Counted from the first letter of the stretch, positions 23,286 to 34,814 are shown. The stretch: DNA of 64,000 nucleotides from Lates calcarifer (GCF_001640805.2 NC_066848.1:24097012-24161011); one strand, 5' to 3'. Made by a program: numbers and translations. Notes: generated from the sequence alone by a model not told the origin.

Positions 23286-25153
23286 GGTGCATGTAAGCCT
23301 TCACAGTGACATACATTTACAGTGCACACGTGTGTATATACTGTAACAATAGGCGTTGTCATGTGTAAAAACCTCATGAACAAGTTCAAACTTAAAAGAA
23401 TACAGGCTCAGAGAACTCTACGACCCTTGAGGCTTATGAAAACCTTTCAAATTACATTGGATAAGCTCACAAATATGAAGAGGTCAAGCTAAAAGCAAAA
23501 CTGTTTTGTACATCCTGAAAGGCTGACCTTTTGGAGATGTGAGGTTTTCTTGAGTAACCAGTGAAATAGAGCTTGGCACACAGGTACCTGCTTGCTGCGT
23601 GTCTGCCTGGACCAAAGCATGCCAAATAGGCATGCTAGCATACAGTATTGTTATTTAAAGGATAGTTACAGTTTATTACCAGACTACTGTTTTCATTGTT
23701 GTGACCATCAGCAAGTGTATAAAGCAACATCACAAATATATATATATATTTGATGGAGCATGGAACATCAGTCGTCAGACAGTTAGTCAGGTTGTAAACA
23801 AAGAACTTATTTGGAAGCAAAAATGAAGGCCAAAAAAATATTACCCAAACTGCCTTTTTAAGCATCTATTAAATCAAATACATGGATCAGACACTCTTCC
23901 TGAGTTCTTTAATGCTGGGTATCTATACACTAAATCTGATCAAATTATGTAAATGTTGGGTAAATATATATCTGTCACATTGAAATAATATAATATGAAT
24001 AATAATTTTATTTTTATTGTGAACTTGATCTAAAATGTTTAACTGGGATAATGTGACCCCTGTAAACTGATGCGACTCAAACTGCCAGAGAGAGGACGTA
24101 TCACTCTATTGTTGGGACTCCTGAAAAACTCAGTCCTCTCACAGTTGTACAATGGTGCTACAAAGTGAAGGTTCTTCCATCACAAAGGACTTTTGGATGG
24201 GTAAAGACAAAGGCTACAGAGAGAGCACAAATCCAAGAAATTAACACTAATTAGCAACAGCTGATATGATCCATGACCGACATTGTTTGTCATTTGTCAA
24301 TGTAATGGTCAGTGTTGGCGAAAAAATGAGTGCTGCAAACTGAATGTTTAGTACACTGTTCTTTGTTTAGTGTTCTTTGTTCTTTGTTCGAGTTTAGTGA
24401 ATCAAGCTCAGTCACAGGCATGACCATTTATACGATCTAATTTTCCGTTAAAAGCTGCACTGTAGAGCCTGGATGTCATAAAGGAGAGCAATGTTGCCAC
24501 AGTAGCAAGCTGAGGTGGACAAATCACAGAGTACAACAGAGTAAGGATTGGATTTTGATCTGCTTTACACCTAACTTGCATTACCTAAAGCATTCATAGC
24601 CTTTACATTGACTTACTCGCATTGGGGTACATAACATGATATGTCTGATATGCACTGACTGTCTCCATGTGACTCTTTATAACAATCTTACTATGTTACC
24701 AGATCGCAGGAATTGCTTTGGTAATGCTATCAGAGCTCATAGAAACAAGGGCAAAAGTATGAAAATAAGACCCAGAATACAAGAAATCAGGGCTATCCGT
24801 TAACGGCATATTGGCACATAGCTAGTAACACCATTCTGTTAGGGGTTATTCATTTGTTTATTAGGCAGTGCCCATGGCTGGCTACTACTCAACCATCAAA
24901 GGCTTTGCCCCAATACCACAGAGCCATCACTAAAAAATAAAGCAGAGTTTCTTATTTCTCTCTCCCTCTCACACTGCCATCTCTCATTCCTCCCCTTAGG
25001 GTTAGTCTATGAAATTAAAATAAAGTGAATGAAGTTACCCTTTGAAGAATGGACAGATAGAGAGAAAGGGCTAAAATGACAGAATGAGAAAGAGACAAGG
25101 GGGAGGAGTGAGCAGTCGGGGGCCTTGTGGATAAAGGGTGAGTGAGGGGCAGT
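23286..25153. other. Non-coding sequence
   Basis: Contains a short TATATATATA run at 23739-23748 and a TGTTCTTTGTT tandem at 24358-24388. Nothing else is recognised. Confidence 0.6.
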
Positions 25154-25169
25154 ATGTGTGTGTATGTGT

Positions 25170-25207
<38 letters not shown>

Positions 25208-25208
25208 T
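25154..25208. repeat. Compound (TG)n(AG)n microsatellite
   Basis: A TG/TATG tract (25154-25184) passes directly into about 12 AG units (25184-25207). This asymmetric composition accounts for the three overlapping low-complexity open frames on the minus strand. Confidence 0.93.
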
Positions 25209-26161
25209 TCGAGGGGCTGGGGGGCAAGTGATGGGAGTGCAATTAAAAGTGCACACACCGGCAAAAATCTGGGTGCTTTCAAGGCAGAGTAGCCGCAGAC
25301 CTCTTCGGGGAACTCACTAAGGCAGTGTGTTTGAAGATGTGGTGGGCTCCGCTAACTGACAGTTTATAACAGTCCAGGAGGTACTGCAGCCCTCTATTAA
25401 GCCTCTCTGAACCCCCTGTGTTCCTTATTTTTCCTTTCTTTCTTCTTTTCTTGATTCTTTACTTACTAGTTGGCACCATGGCCAAGTGTTAACATTACTG
25501 GGTCAGTTTAGTTCCAGACAATCAGAAAGGATGTCTTGATCTATAACTTCTTCAGGACTATTCAATTCTGGTGAGTACAGATGTATAATAAAGTGATGCG
25601 CCCTCCAAAAATCTTTTGAGTATCAAACACTTGGCCTTGAAAGCTTACAATGTGCCTTTAAGTTTGGAGTTTCCCTCTTCATGGAGCTGTCAGCAGTCAG
25701 CTTGAATTCATTTTACCTACAATGGATTTCAGTTGTGTCAAGTTTTTCACATCACATTACTTTTAGTCAAAATGTCAAATCCTTAAACCACTTCCTGCAG
25801 TTTAATCCACCTTTTGCATTGTCCACCCCAATACATATACTGTTCATAATAGTCATTATTATGTCAAATTACTGCTAATTCACCTTTATTCTAGTGGAGC
25901 TACGTTCCCCTGGTTGGAATATACTGTGCACAGGAATGGACAGTGGAGAAGCAGTTTATGTCTCAGAGTTGTTGATTTTTATTTAACTTCATCAACTGTC
26001 TAATTGCAGATACAACTCATATGCAAGACTGCAAAGCAACGTTAGACAAATTTCAATGTATTAGGCAAGTGACTGACTGGATTTGTATTTCAATGAAAAT
26101 TAAATGTCCTGCCATGGTTATGAGAACATTTCACTTACTAACTTAAATGAGATTTAGAATT
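25209..26161. other. Non-coding sequence
   Basis: CTTTCTTTCTTCTTTTCTTG pyrimidine tract at 25434-25452. A GTGAGTAC donor-like word at 25571 is preceded by a weak acceptor. No gene is recognised. Confidence 0.55.
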
Positions 26162-26441
26162 GTGCACTGTTGCCTAACAGCAAGAACGTTCTGGTGTGGA
26201 GTTTGCATGTTCTCCCTGTGCCTGCACAGAGTTTCCTGTGGCTACACTGGTTCCCTCCCATAGTCCAAACACATGCAGGTTAGGTTAATTGGTGACCCTA
26301 AATTGCCCATATGTGTGAATGGTTGTTTGTGTGTATATGTAGATAGACTGTTGACCTGTCCAGGATGTACCCCACCTCTCGTCTAATGTCAGCTGGGATT
26401 GGCTCCAGCCCCACATGGTTCTCAATGGATAAGCTTTAATA
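26162..26441 (+). mobile_element. tRNA-derived SINE, head-truncated copy
   Basis: Begins within the head at GTGCACTGTTGCCTAACAGC, then the full central block (GTGTGGAGTTTGCATGTTCT, CCCTCCCATAGTCCAAACAC), GGTTAATTGGTGACCCTAA, ACTGTTGACCTGTCCAGG and AATGTCAGCTGGGATTGG. The tail is AATGGATAAGC. The A-box part of the head is lost. The 3' edge abuts the LINE fragment that follows. Confidence 0.85.
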
Positions 26442-26464
26442 TGGGATGGGGTCCACAGGATAGC

Positions 26465-27555
26465 TAGAGAGCTTTGGAGCAGTTTTCCAACAGTTGATCC
26501 TGACAGCAGTTGATCCAAAATGCTGCAGCACGATTACTGACAGGAACCAGAAAAAAGAGACCATATTTCACCAGTGTTAGCCTCTCTACATTGGCTCCCG
26601 GTCAAACCCAGAATAGAATTCAAAATCCTCCTCTCACCTTCAAAGCCCTTAATGGTCAGGCACCATCTTACCTGAAAGATGCATAGTTCCCTACAATCCC
26701 ACTAAGACATTGTGCTCCCAGAATGCTGGTTTACTGGTGGTTCCCAGAGTTTCCAAGGGCAGGATGGGAGGCAGAGCCTTTCAGCTATCAGGCTCCTCTT
26801 CTATGGAACCTTCTCCCTAGTTTCGGTCTGGAAGGCAGACACCCTCTGTACCTTTAAGAACAGGGTTAAAACTTTCCATTTTGATAAAGCTTATAGTTAG
26901 GGTTGGCTCAGGTTTGAACCATCCCTTAGTTATGCTGCAATAGGTCTAGACTGCCAGGAAATTTCCCATGATGCACTGAGCTTCTCTCTCTCTTTCTCCA
27001 TCAGTATGGATTCATATCCCATGTTACATGTTACTAACTCAATAGCTTCCGTTTCCTGTAGTTGTGTGCTCTTCCGATCTGTCTCTCCTCTTCTGTCTCT
27101 TTCTTTCTGCAGGTATTTCTGCCTCTGGAGCTGTAGAGTCTGATCTGTGATGACAAATCTCTAGTACTGCTTCTAGTATTATGGCTACTTTTGCAATCAC
27201 TACTTAATTATCACTGCTATCATTACTAATACTATATCATTTACTATCTGATCCTTGTTCTCCCCACCACCACCATTCTCAGCCCAACCGTTCGAGGCAG
27301 ATGGCTGCCCACCCTGAGTCTGGTTCTGCTCGAGGTTTCTGCCTCTTAAATAGGGTTAGGGTTAGGTTAGGGTTAGGTTTCTCCTTGCCACTGTCGCCTA
27401 GTGCTTGTTCATGGTGTGAACTGTTGGGTCTCCCTCTGTAAATACCATATTTTAAAGAGTACAGTCTAGATCCTGCTCTATATGAAAAAGTGCCTTGAGA
27501 TGACGTTTGTTGTGATTCTGCGCTATATAAATAAAATTGAACTGAATTGAATAGG
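26465..27555 (+). mobile_element. Rex1/CR1-like LINE, 3' part (decayed)
   Basis: At 26500-26640 the decayed C-terminal reverse transcriptase region can be read in two frames: QLIQNAAARLLTGTRKK, then after a frameshift LHWLPVKPRIEFKILL, a signature of Rex1/CR1/L2-type fish LINEs. A long 3' UTR follows with GGAGGCAGAGCC, AAGGCAGACACCCTCTGTAC, GATAAAGCTTATAGTTAGGG and GCTCGAGGTTTCTGCCTCTT. It ends with GCGCTATATAAATAAAATTG and a GAACTGAATTGAAT repeat tail, typical of this group. Related tails occur at 38385, 49766 and 63251. A TTAGGG-like insert interrupts it at 27351-27377. The element is dead: truncated and frameshifted. Confidence 0.85.
27351..27377. repeat. Telomere-like TTAGGG repeats inside LINE tail
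   Basis: Reads as TAGGGTTAGGGTTAGG, TTAGGGTTAGG with one 5-mer slip: about four TTAGGG units. Compared with the sister tails at 50092 and 63358, it sits where they have a GGAAGTTTTTCC-type block. Confidence 0.85.
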
Positions 27556-27617
27556 AGTCTATGGGGCTTTACAAATTAAAGCAACTGGACATTCCAGTTT
27601 AAACTGACTCTCTCAAC

Positions 27618-27800
27618 CACTGGTTCTCAGTTTTCTTGCTTGTGAACCCCTTAACAGAGCTCATTTGGCCACTTGTGAAACCCTTCTCAAATGTTGCATA
27701 AGTTTACAGATGGTGACCAGTCCAACCAAATGATGATTCTTTATTTCTGTTTATTTCAGCACATTTTAGGGGCATGAAGATTTCTTAGTGACTTGTGTCT
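27618..27800 (+). mobile_element. hAT-like transposon end (possible)
   Basis: CACTGGTTCTCAG followed by TTGCTTGTGAACCCC resembles the terminal repeat of hAT/Charlie-type elements (CAGTGGTTCTCAA type), seen also inverted at 37300-37316 and degraded at 63711. Only one end is visible, so the right boundary is a guess. Confidence 0.4.
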
Positions 27801-28464
27801 GTTTTAAACTTCCATTTTATCTGATAGAGCTACCTCTTGGTTCAACTGCGATGCATTGTTTGACTAATGCGGTTTTCCCACAGGGTGGTTTAGGTTTAAT
27901 TTGATTCTGCATGCAATCAAATTTTTGCGAGTGTCCTTCTTCAAAATACACAACACCTGCCTCCTCCATTGGCTCCATATTAAGTGGTTGAGACTCCATT
28001 CCAGTGGACAGACAGTTTTCGTTGTTGGATTATTGAACATTTTTCGTGAGTATCAGCATATTCGCTTGCTTATTTTCCTGCTCATGAACACATCTGTGTT
28101 CATTTTTGGTCACAAAGCCGTCAGACACAGAGACTCACCCATCTGTGTGTATGTGTCTTCCTTGCAATATCTATGGCCCATTCTCTCCTTTGCTCACCTT
28201 GTGGAAGCCATAATAGCCAGTGATGGATCACAGAGTTGACATGTCTAATTGCATTCCTTTCTAGTCTGTTCTGTAATGACAGCTGTTTTAAGGGCAGACT
28301 TCACCCACTGTGAGTGTCAAACACTGTACAGCAAACAAGAAACATACACACACCATTTTTTCTCTGTTACCACTGGCAATGTAATATATGTGCTTTGTAA
28401 AATGCACATTGCACCTATAGGTTTTCTATGGGTTGTGGTCACAGGCAGTGCGATACATTTTACC
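27801..28464. other. Non-coding sequence
   Basis: An open frame of 112 codons lies on the plus strand (27901-28239) but shows no recognisable domain, signal peptide or splice context. No repeat is recognised. Confidence 0.5.
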
Positions 28465-28940
28465 AAAAAAGAAAGAAAGTTAAAAAGAAATAAAATTAGG
28501 GGGTGTAAAGATGGGAAAATGAGGGAAGAGAGGTATAGGAAAAAGGTGTAGGCAGTATTGAGGTGATGAGCAAGCAGAGGAGAGAAATTAATTTGGTGGG
28601 AGGGAGAGAAGAACAGAGGGGTAAAAAAGTGAGAGGAAAGAGATGCAAAAAGACAGGAAACGTGAAAAGAAAAACAAGATAATAAAGAGGGGGAGTATAT
28701 AAGGGAACAGTAGTCAGGAAAAGAAAAAAGTAAATGGCAAGAAATGAGGATATAGGAAGGAAGAGGAGAGGAGGAGCAAATGGGCAATGCAGAGGTACAG
28801 TACAGGACAGGAGAGAAGAGTAGAGGAGAAGAGCCCGGGGAAAGGGAAAGGAGATGAGACAGGAAGGAAAAGGAAGAGGAGTGCAGATGATAGAAGAGGA
28901 AAGGAAAGGAGAAATCAGAGGGGCTGGGAGGAGAGGTGGT
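28465..28940. repeat. Long purine-biased tract
   Basis: About 475 bp in which the plus strand is overwhelmingly A and G (AGAGGAG, GGAAAGG, GAAGAGG words) with few pyrimidines and no perfect repeat unit. It explains the 156-codon minus-strand frame at 28317-28787, which would encode a Ser/Phe/Leu/Pro-rich low-complexity peptide and is not credible as a gene. Confidence 0.85.
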
Positions 28941-29004
28941 GTTCTTTCATGTCATATTTAGTGTTCAAGCTACGGCGATAACACATAAAAGATGACCAGG
29001 CTTG

Positions 29005-29215
29005 GCTGTCGACGATCACAGAGCCAGCGTGGCAGAGCGAGGTCTGAGAGGACAACTCAACAGACCATTAGTGCTCCATAAATGATAATTTATGCATCCG
29101 TGTTGAAATCCGGCCACAGGAGCTTCATCACTGGCTCCTTCAGAGTGTCTTCTGCCACTAATTACGGGGTCAAAAAAGCAATTTGTACCATCCGAGAACA
29201 GCCTCCGTTCTTTCC
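29005..29215. promoter_or_regulatory. Candidate conserved non-coding element 3
   Basis: Unique sequence combining a GC-rich part (GTCGACGATCACAGAGCC) with a homeodomain/POU-like core. At 29077-29094 there is a perfect inverted repeat CATAAAT-GATA-ATTTATG overlapping an octamer-like TTATGCAT, preceded by CCATTAGTGC and followed by CACTAATTACGG. Enhancer function is inference. Confidence 0.35.
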
Positions 29216-30002
29216 CACATTCTCTCTCCATGTCTCTGTGATGAAAAAAGATGAAAAACGCACATAAACACCTCGCACATTATGCAAAGGCACCAGCTGC
29301 TGGTAACACCTCCCCAACAGGCTGGCAAGAGGGCGAGGAGAGAAGAAGTGATGGAGCTGGTGGTAGGGGGAGATCATGGATGGGTGGGTGGTTGGTTGGA
29401 TTGGAGGGTGGGGAGTGATGAAAAAGTGAGAAAGATTAAAGAGGGGAGAGCAGGCATATTGAGTGCTGTTATCAGCTTTGTTTACAGGACTTTCTGAAAA
29501 GAGGTTGAAAAGTCGCGTTGGATGTAAGGTGTTGGTGCTATAACGTCTCTTATTCCCACACACTGAGAAATGTCTGTATACCTACTTTTCTTTTCATGAA
29601 TTCACCAACTTACGAGCACTCAAAAAAGATGGGAAAGGCTACTGTTACGAGTTACTTCCAAAACTGTGTAGGCACTCGTGTAGCATGCCTCTCTCCCTGT
29701 AGCAGAAACTGACTGCAAGACACATTTGTGCTCGATGCATGATGTGGCTAGGGAGGAGGTTGAGTGGGTACACACACACGCACAGGCTCGCAAGATTTGT
29801 GTTTGCGTGCTCTCCTCAGCCCAGCACACGGTGTAAGGGACAGGCCAGTGCTTTCAGAGGCATGTCAACTGGACACATTAACTCATAAAATACCCCTCTC
29901 TCCATGAAATATGCAGCGCTAGGACACAAGGATGGAAGTTGACTATCCATAATTGATGTAAATGAGGAGCTCTCCCACGGCAAACACTGTGCGAATCTGT
30001 CC

Positions 30003-30005
<3 letters not shown>
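29216..30005. other. Non-coding sequence
   Basis: G/A-rich at 29330-29450 with GGTGGGTGGTTGG words. No gene is recognised; the 133-codon minus frame at 29162-29563 follows this composition. Confidence 0.55.

Positions 30006-30041
<36 letters not shown>
30006..30041. repeat. (GT)n microsatellite
   Basis: About 17 GT units, uninterrupted. Confidence 0.95.
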
Positions 30042-32441
30042 GCAGGGGGAATAGACTTGTGGGCTGAATTTTAAGTTGCCAGAGGTAAGGTCATATCCTG
30101 TATCACCATGCACTCAAGCTTCAGAAGACTTGCAATGAACAAAACCAAGACAATGAAACACACCGCGCCACAGAGTTGTGAGCATAAAAAAAAAAACTGT
30201 GACAGGAAGGGAAGAGAGAGAAGGAGTGTGAGCCAAACAACCAAACAAGGTGAAATCTGCCATATTGACCTTGTATGAATTGATAACATCCTGGCACTTC
30301 AATAATGGATGCACACCCCACCCCCCACCCCACCCCTCTTTTTTCAGCTGCCATGTCTGCCAAGTAGCTGGATGTTTCACTTGACTGGCCTGCAAGCAGA
30401 ATGAATATTTTACTGAGCATAACCGCCATCTCTTTCTCCATGAGCATCTCTGACATGCAAACGAACAAGACGATCGTGTTCACACAGGATAAGTGGGGTG
30501 AGGGTGATAGCACACTTTGCTGATGAGCTGATGCTCCCTCTCTATTTTGATTCCTCACTCATTCACTGCTACCAGTAATCAAGCTTTGCTTTACCTGTTG
30601 TGCGTGGAGCTGATGGAGGTCGGTTATTTTGGTACTCTGTACTGTATGTGTTCTAATCAGGGAGCAAGTCGAACAGTTCCTTGAAAACAATTACTCATTA
30701 CTTACTTGCTGAATAAATAATTACATTAATTCAGAAATTATTCAACAGAAACACAAGTCATTAGCTACATTTGAACTAGGGATTCATTTCTACCGGGGAG
30801 CCCCCTCATTTGTCAAAATCCTATTTTTGTTGTAGTCACTTTCATAGTATCAAGTTGACTGTCTTATTAAAGCCTTTCTGAACATTGTTCTCTTGGTGTC
30901 CTGCCACCATGGTTCAGATGAAAGAAGATCTGTGCTGAATAAAATGTTTGGTATATGATAACATATTTCTCCTTTTTTTTGGTGGATACTAACACTCTTG
31001 ATATCAGCACTACTCATTACTGAATTAGTGGAAGGTTTACTGCCCAACAGTGGTTCTAATTTGCTGCACTGATGATGCTTACATGGTCATATCTGTGGTG
31101 TTAGAAATGAAGTACATTCCCTTTTTAGTATTACAATGTGACTAGTATCATTAGTATTATTACTACAAGTATTACAAAATAGCAAGCACTTTGTCCTAAA
31201 TAAAACTTCATGCTCTGAGCATTGTTGGATTTCCTCATTCAGTCGAGTATCCAGCTTCAGATGTAGCTTTTTGTTGCAGCAGGGTGGTATGAAGAAAATG
31301 GATTTCTAAAATGTGAGACCTCGGTTGTCTCCTCACACCTTTTCACCGATCATGCTGATGTGCATAAGAGAGACGAAATTCCAGTCAGCTACAGAAGACT
31401 TGCAAGATATTTCTGAAAAAAAAAAAAAAAAACAGCAGTCATAGGGAAATACTGCACTCCTACACAGAATGTGCTCAATGACCAGCACCAGCTGAATGAG
31501 TATGACTCCATCCAACTTGGCGGTCTCACTGGTGTTTAGTGACCTCTCAGACCACCCTTGTGACTTAATTCTCAAAGGAGAAATAAGACTGATGACTTTT
31601 TCAGAGCATTTAGGAAAATATTGTGTTGAGTCCCAGCACTTGGCAACAACTTAGTATGGCTGATGATCACAGCTTTTCCCATCATGTGTTAAAGAGTGTG
31701 AAGAAGGCACGGTCAGTGTTACAAACATATCTAAACAGCATTAGCTGATAAGCAACTTTTTGAGCAAATAGCAGTGGCTACTTTCCTTGATTAAGACTTG
31801 GCAAAACTGACAAGTAATAACAAGGAAATAATAATGTGTTGTGTCACTTATTTAACTCCAGACTTCAGTTTCAGACAATTAACATAATTTACTCTAAATG
31901 CTATCCATAAGGTCCACTTAACTTAGATATTCAATAACTGGGAAGGAAGCAAGTCATCCAAATAAATATCAATATCAACATCCAATCTTTTGAACCGAGA
32001 TGGGCTACAATCCACTTATCCCAATATGACCATGTGTGTGGTAACATGACTGAAATTTTGCCCTTAGGTTAAGTGATGACACATGAGTAAGGTTAATTTT
32101 GCTCAAGAATGTCATGGGACATGGCTGGGATTAAGTAGACCTGTATCCCTAAGGCCGATAATGAATCCATGCTTTATTCATAAAATGTCCCTTCATAAAA
32201 TGAACTCTTCACAATGTTTTAGATTCACTGTGGCCACAGTATGGCAGTTCATGGGGATACAGTGTTAAAAGAAAGCACATAACCCATTCCAGTCAAAGTG
32301 AACAGCCAAGAGTGACCTTTTCTCCCTGTTTTCTGACATTCAGCTGTCACAAGAGACAGTCAATCTGCTAGGTTCCCTCCAGCAATCTGTATGTTTAGAT
32401 CAGCCGTGTCTTCTGAACAAAGCTGCTAGCTATTGTTCTTC
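30042..32441. other. Long unannotated non-coding stretch
   Basis: Homopolymer A-runs at 30187-30197 and 31416-31432 and a CACCCC-rich tract at 30312-30338. Open frames here have no recognisable domains. Confidence 0.6.
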
Positions 32442-32716
32442 ATACTCTTAAAAATATATGTTGGAAAAACACATGGTGTATTGATCCAAACCAAACACAC
32501 TGAATGCGTTGAAAACTGACACAAGTAGGATATAGAATAACCCAGTACTGTTAAAGCTGCATGCTGGTTTGCAGCAATGGCTATAACATTTCATGCTAAT
32601 GCCACTGTTCCTTTTCTATGTTCTAAACTAGGGATAATAAACACAATACTATTATTGAGGATTTATCCAATAAAAGAGCTACCATTTTTTTGTGTAGTGT
32701 ATTTCTTAAGAGTGTA
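32442..32716. mobile_element. Candidate ~275-bp MITE
   Basis: The left edge ATACTCTTAAAAATAT and the right edge TATTTCTTAAGAGTGTA are inverted relative to each other (common word ACTCTTAARAAATA). Ends of the form TACACTCTTAAAAATA are widespread in fish genomes. Target duplications are not clear. No coding sequence lies inside. Confidence 0.5.
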
Positions 32717-33119
32717 ATGTGACAGTCACCTAGGCCTTTCCTCCCCGCCTCTTCAGGGCCAAATCAATGGCCATTGTTTCCCTCCTGTGACCTTGTGAAT
32801 AAACCAGGGGACAGAGCTTGGATGTAGTTACCACTGCCTCTCTCCCGCAAAGATTTCAAGGTCATTATCTGATTTATGCTGAGCAGAGGAAGGAACACAT
32901 AGCCTCTGGTTTTTCCTTTCTTCCGCCTAACCTTTTTCTTTTGCTCTCTCTCCCTCTCATTCTTCCTTCGCCATGCCTTCTGTTAAATGGCAACCCCTAA
33001 TCAAACCTTGACTGGAGTCTTGATTTTAATCACCCTCACATACTCCCTTGCCAAATTCCTACAGGCAAATAGCCATGAAAAATTTACTAGCAATTCTTCA
33101 CCTTCTGCTGTGCAGCTAT
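32717..33119. other. Non-coding sequence
   Basis: Pyrimidine-rich at 32913-32980. No gene is seen. Confidence 0.55.
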
Positions 33120-33640
33120 TTGTTGTCCGGCTTTAAACTGTGTAAAATAATATAATATTGAATTCCGGGGGAGGAGAGTAGAGGGGAGGCAGGAGGAGGG
33201 AGGGCAAGGCACAGAGGGAGACCAAGGTCGGCTCGTTTTGCCCGAGGAGCTGTCGATCAATATCATTTGGTCAATAACTTCTTTATTACTACCACTATCA
33301 CTCCGAGCAATATAATTTTCGAGTTAAAACACTTTTTTCTCTCTATTTCTCTGGCTGTAAATACTGTTCAAATATTGAACCGTGTGCCAAGTAAAATGCA
33401 AGGCCCCATCACATAAAAGCCAAATAGATGCTTTGCTATTCTAATGTTTGCTATTCAAACATATTCATCTGACTAGGGAAGAAATGTGATGTGCTCCATC
33501 CCCATATTATCATTTGCCCTTATTTTATATTTCACATATTGATTAGGCCTGCGCTTGCATAATTATCGATTGAGGGCATGACTTGCCAATGTTTGATGAT
33601 TCTTTAATACAAGCATGAACTCATGATGTGAAAGTGGCAG
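33120..33640. promoter_or_regulatory. Candidate conserved non-coding element 4
   Basis: Unique AT-rich sequence with abundant homeodomain-like and ATCGAT/ATCAAT words (CTGTCGATCAATATCATTTG, GCATAATTATCGATTGAGG, TGTGTAAAATAATATAATA). It flanks a GGGAGGAGAG purine block and is free of microsatellites and recognisable transposons, unlike the adjoining kilobases. A long repeat-free, motif-dense block of this kind is what distal enhancers of developmental genes often look like. Inference only. Confidence 0.35.
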
Positions 33641-33879
33641 CTTTGGAGAGAACTTTGCTCATAACCCCTTGTGGCTCGGTGAAAAGAAATTTTACAGATG
33701 GAGCCACAGTCAAGTTTGTATCAGCTCTACTGCCACAACAAAACAAGAAAAAAGGCTAGGAGGATTCGAGATCTTTTATTTTAGTTGCATTTGTCCTGTG
33801 TCTTTTTAAGATAATAATCCATGATATATTACACTGGGTTTTATTAGTGTTATCATTAGTGTTACAGATACTTCTCAGT

Positions 33880-34230
33880 TTTCTCATCTGGTCATGAGTT
33901 TAATGTCACAGTCCTTTAAGTGACCCTACAGAAAATTGTCAGCTGAATCTGTAGCTCTCCTGAACTTTAGAGAGTTTTATAGTGAGTTTCGGCTCATGAC
34001 TTAGCTGAAACAGTAAAGTTGTGGGTCAGACGGCTAACTCTCACTGCTCTCATAGTGTCATTTTCAGCTGCAGCAGGGACAGAGAGGTGGACAGAGAGAC
34101 TACTCCAACTAAACAATAATGTTGGTCTGTCACTGCCAGATGTCTAAATAAGTAACTATTTGCTAACACGTTCACCATATCAGCTTAAAGGCACTGTTGT
34201 GTTGATGAGAGTTAAAGATTCAGTCTTGCT
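33880..34230 (-). repeat. Dispersed repeat family A, inverted copy
   Basis: The reverse complement aligns with 4540-4991. Shared words in order are TGATATGGTGAACGTGTTAG, TTAGACATCTGGCAGTGACA, CAGCTGAAAATGACAC, GAGCAGTGAGAGTTAGCC, then a GTTCAGGAGAGCTACAGATT block. It lies directly beside a family B copy in the other orientation. Confidence 0.65.
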
Positions 34231-34270
34231 TAAAGGTTCTTTGTGGAAAAAAATGAAGCAATTTACAATG

Positions 34271-34525
34271 CTGGATCCCTGCAGTGTAACTAAGTTACAG
34301 CTACCTGGCTAACTTTTGCCTGCTTGCATGGTAATGTTATCACCATGGTGGGACTGTGACTCATGCACCCCCAGCAGTGAGTTCTAGCAAAGAGACTGAC
34401 AGGATTGGTAAGAATGGACAGTCGTGGCTGCCCGCTTACAAAGTTCAAATATGCACACAAGCGGATGCAGACTGTAGTTCACTTAACAACTACATGTGTC
34501 AGTAGTAACACAGGTTTTTGGATTT
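34271..34525 (+). repeat. Dispersed repeat family B, copy 2 (longer)
   Basis: Begins CTGGATCCCTGCAGTG and includes AAGTTACAGCTACCTGG, a central segment absent from copy 1 (GCAGTGAGTTCTAGCAAAG, GACTGACAGGATTGG), then GCACACAAGCGGATGCAGAC and ACACAGGTTTTTGGATTT. No coding potential. Confidence 0.65.
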
Positions 34526-34705
34526 CTATATACAGAATATTTAATTGTAATAACTGTGGTTACTGGTCAAAAGTCAGATATTATTTTAATAACACAGGTT
34601 CCAGAACTCATTTCAAAATGTCATGTATATCTTTTGTACCACTGGAGGCAGTAAACACACTTTGAGTGGGGATTCCATTAAGAATGCAACAGAAGAGGTG
34701 GGAGA

Positions 34706-34743
34706 GTTTTAGTTTTTTTAGTTTTAGTTTTAGTTTTAGTTTT
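34706..34743. repeat. (TTTTAG)n hexamer repeat
   Basis: About six TTTTAG units with a T-run slip. It is one base from the TTAGGG-type motif but is not telomeric. Confidence 0.88.
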
Positions 34744-34814
34744 TGCCATACATAGTATCAAAAATGTAGTTTGATTGATTTAAATGCAGGAGTAAAACTT
34801 TTTATTATTCAGTT

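Noticed and set aside
25556..25570. 15-bp exon-like segment before GTGAGTAC
   Set aside because: Donor is good but the acceptor tract is weak and 15 bp carries almost no coding information.
27901..28239. 112-codon plus-strand frame
   Set aside because: Hydrophobic residues but no clear signal or membrane pattern, no family resemblance, no splice sites of quality.
28317..28787. 156-codon minus-strand open frame, the longest in the window
   Set aside because: It lies mostly in a purine-biased tract; the Ser/Phe/Leu-rich peptide is a composition artefact with no domain, splice context or start context.
30006..30089. Exon-like segment between GTTGCAG and GTAAGG
   Set aside because: All three frames contain a stop and the acceptor tract is a GT microsatellite.
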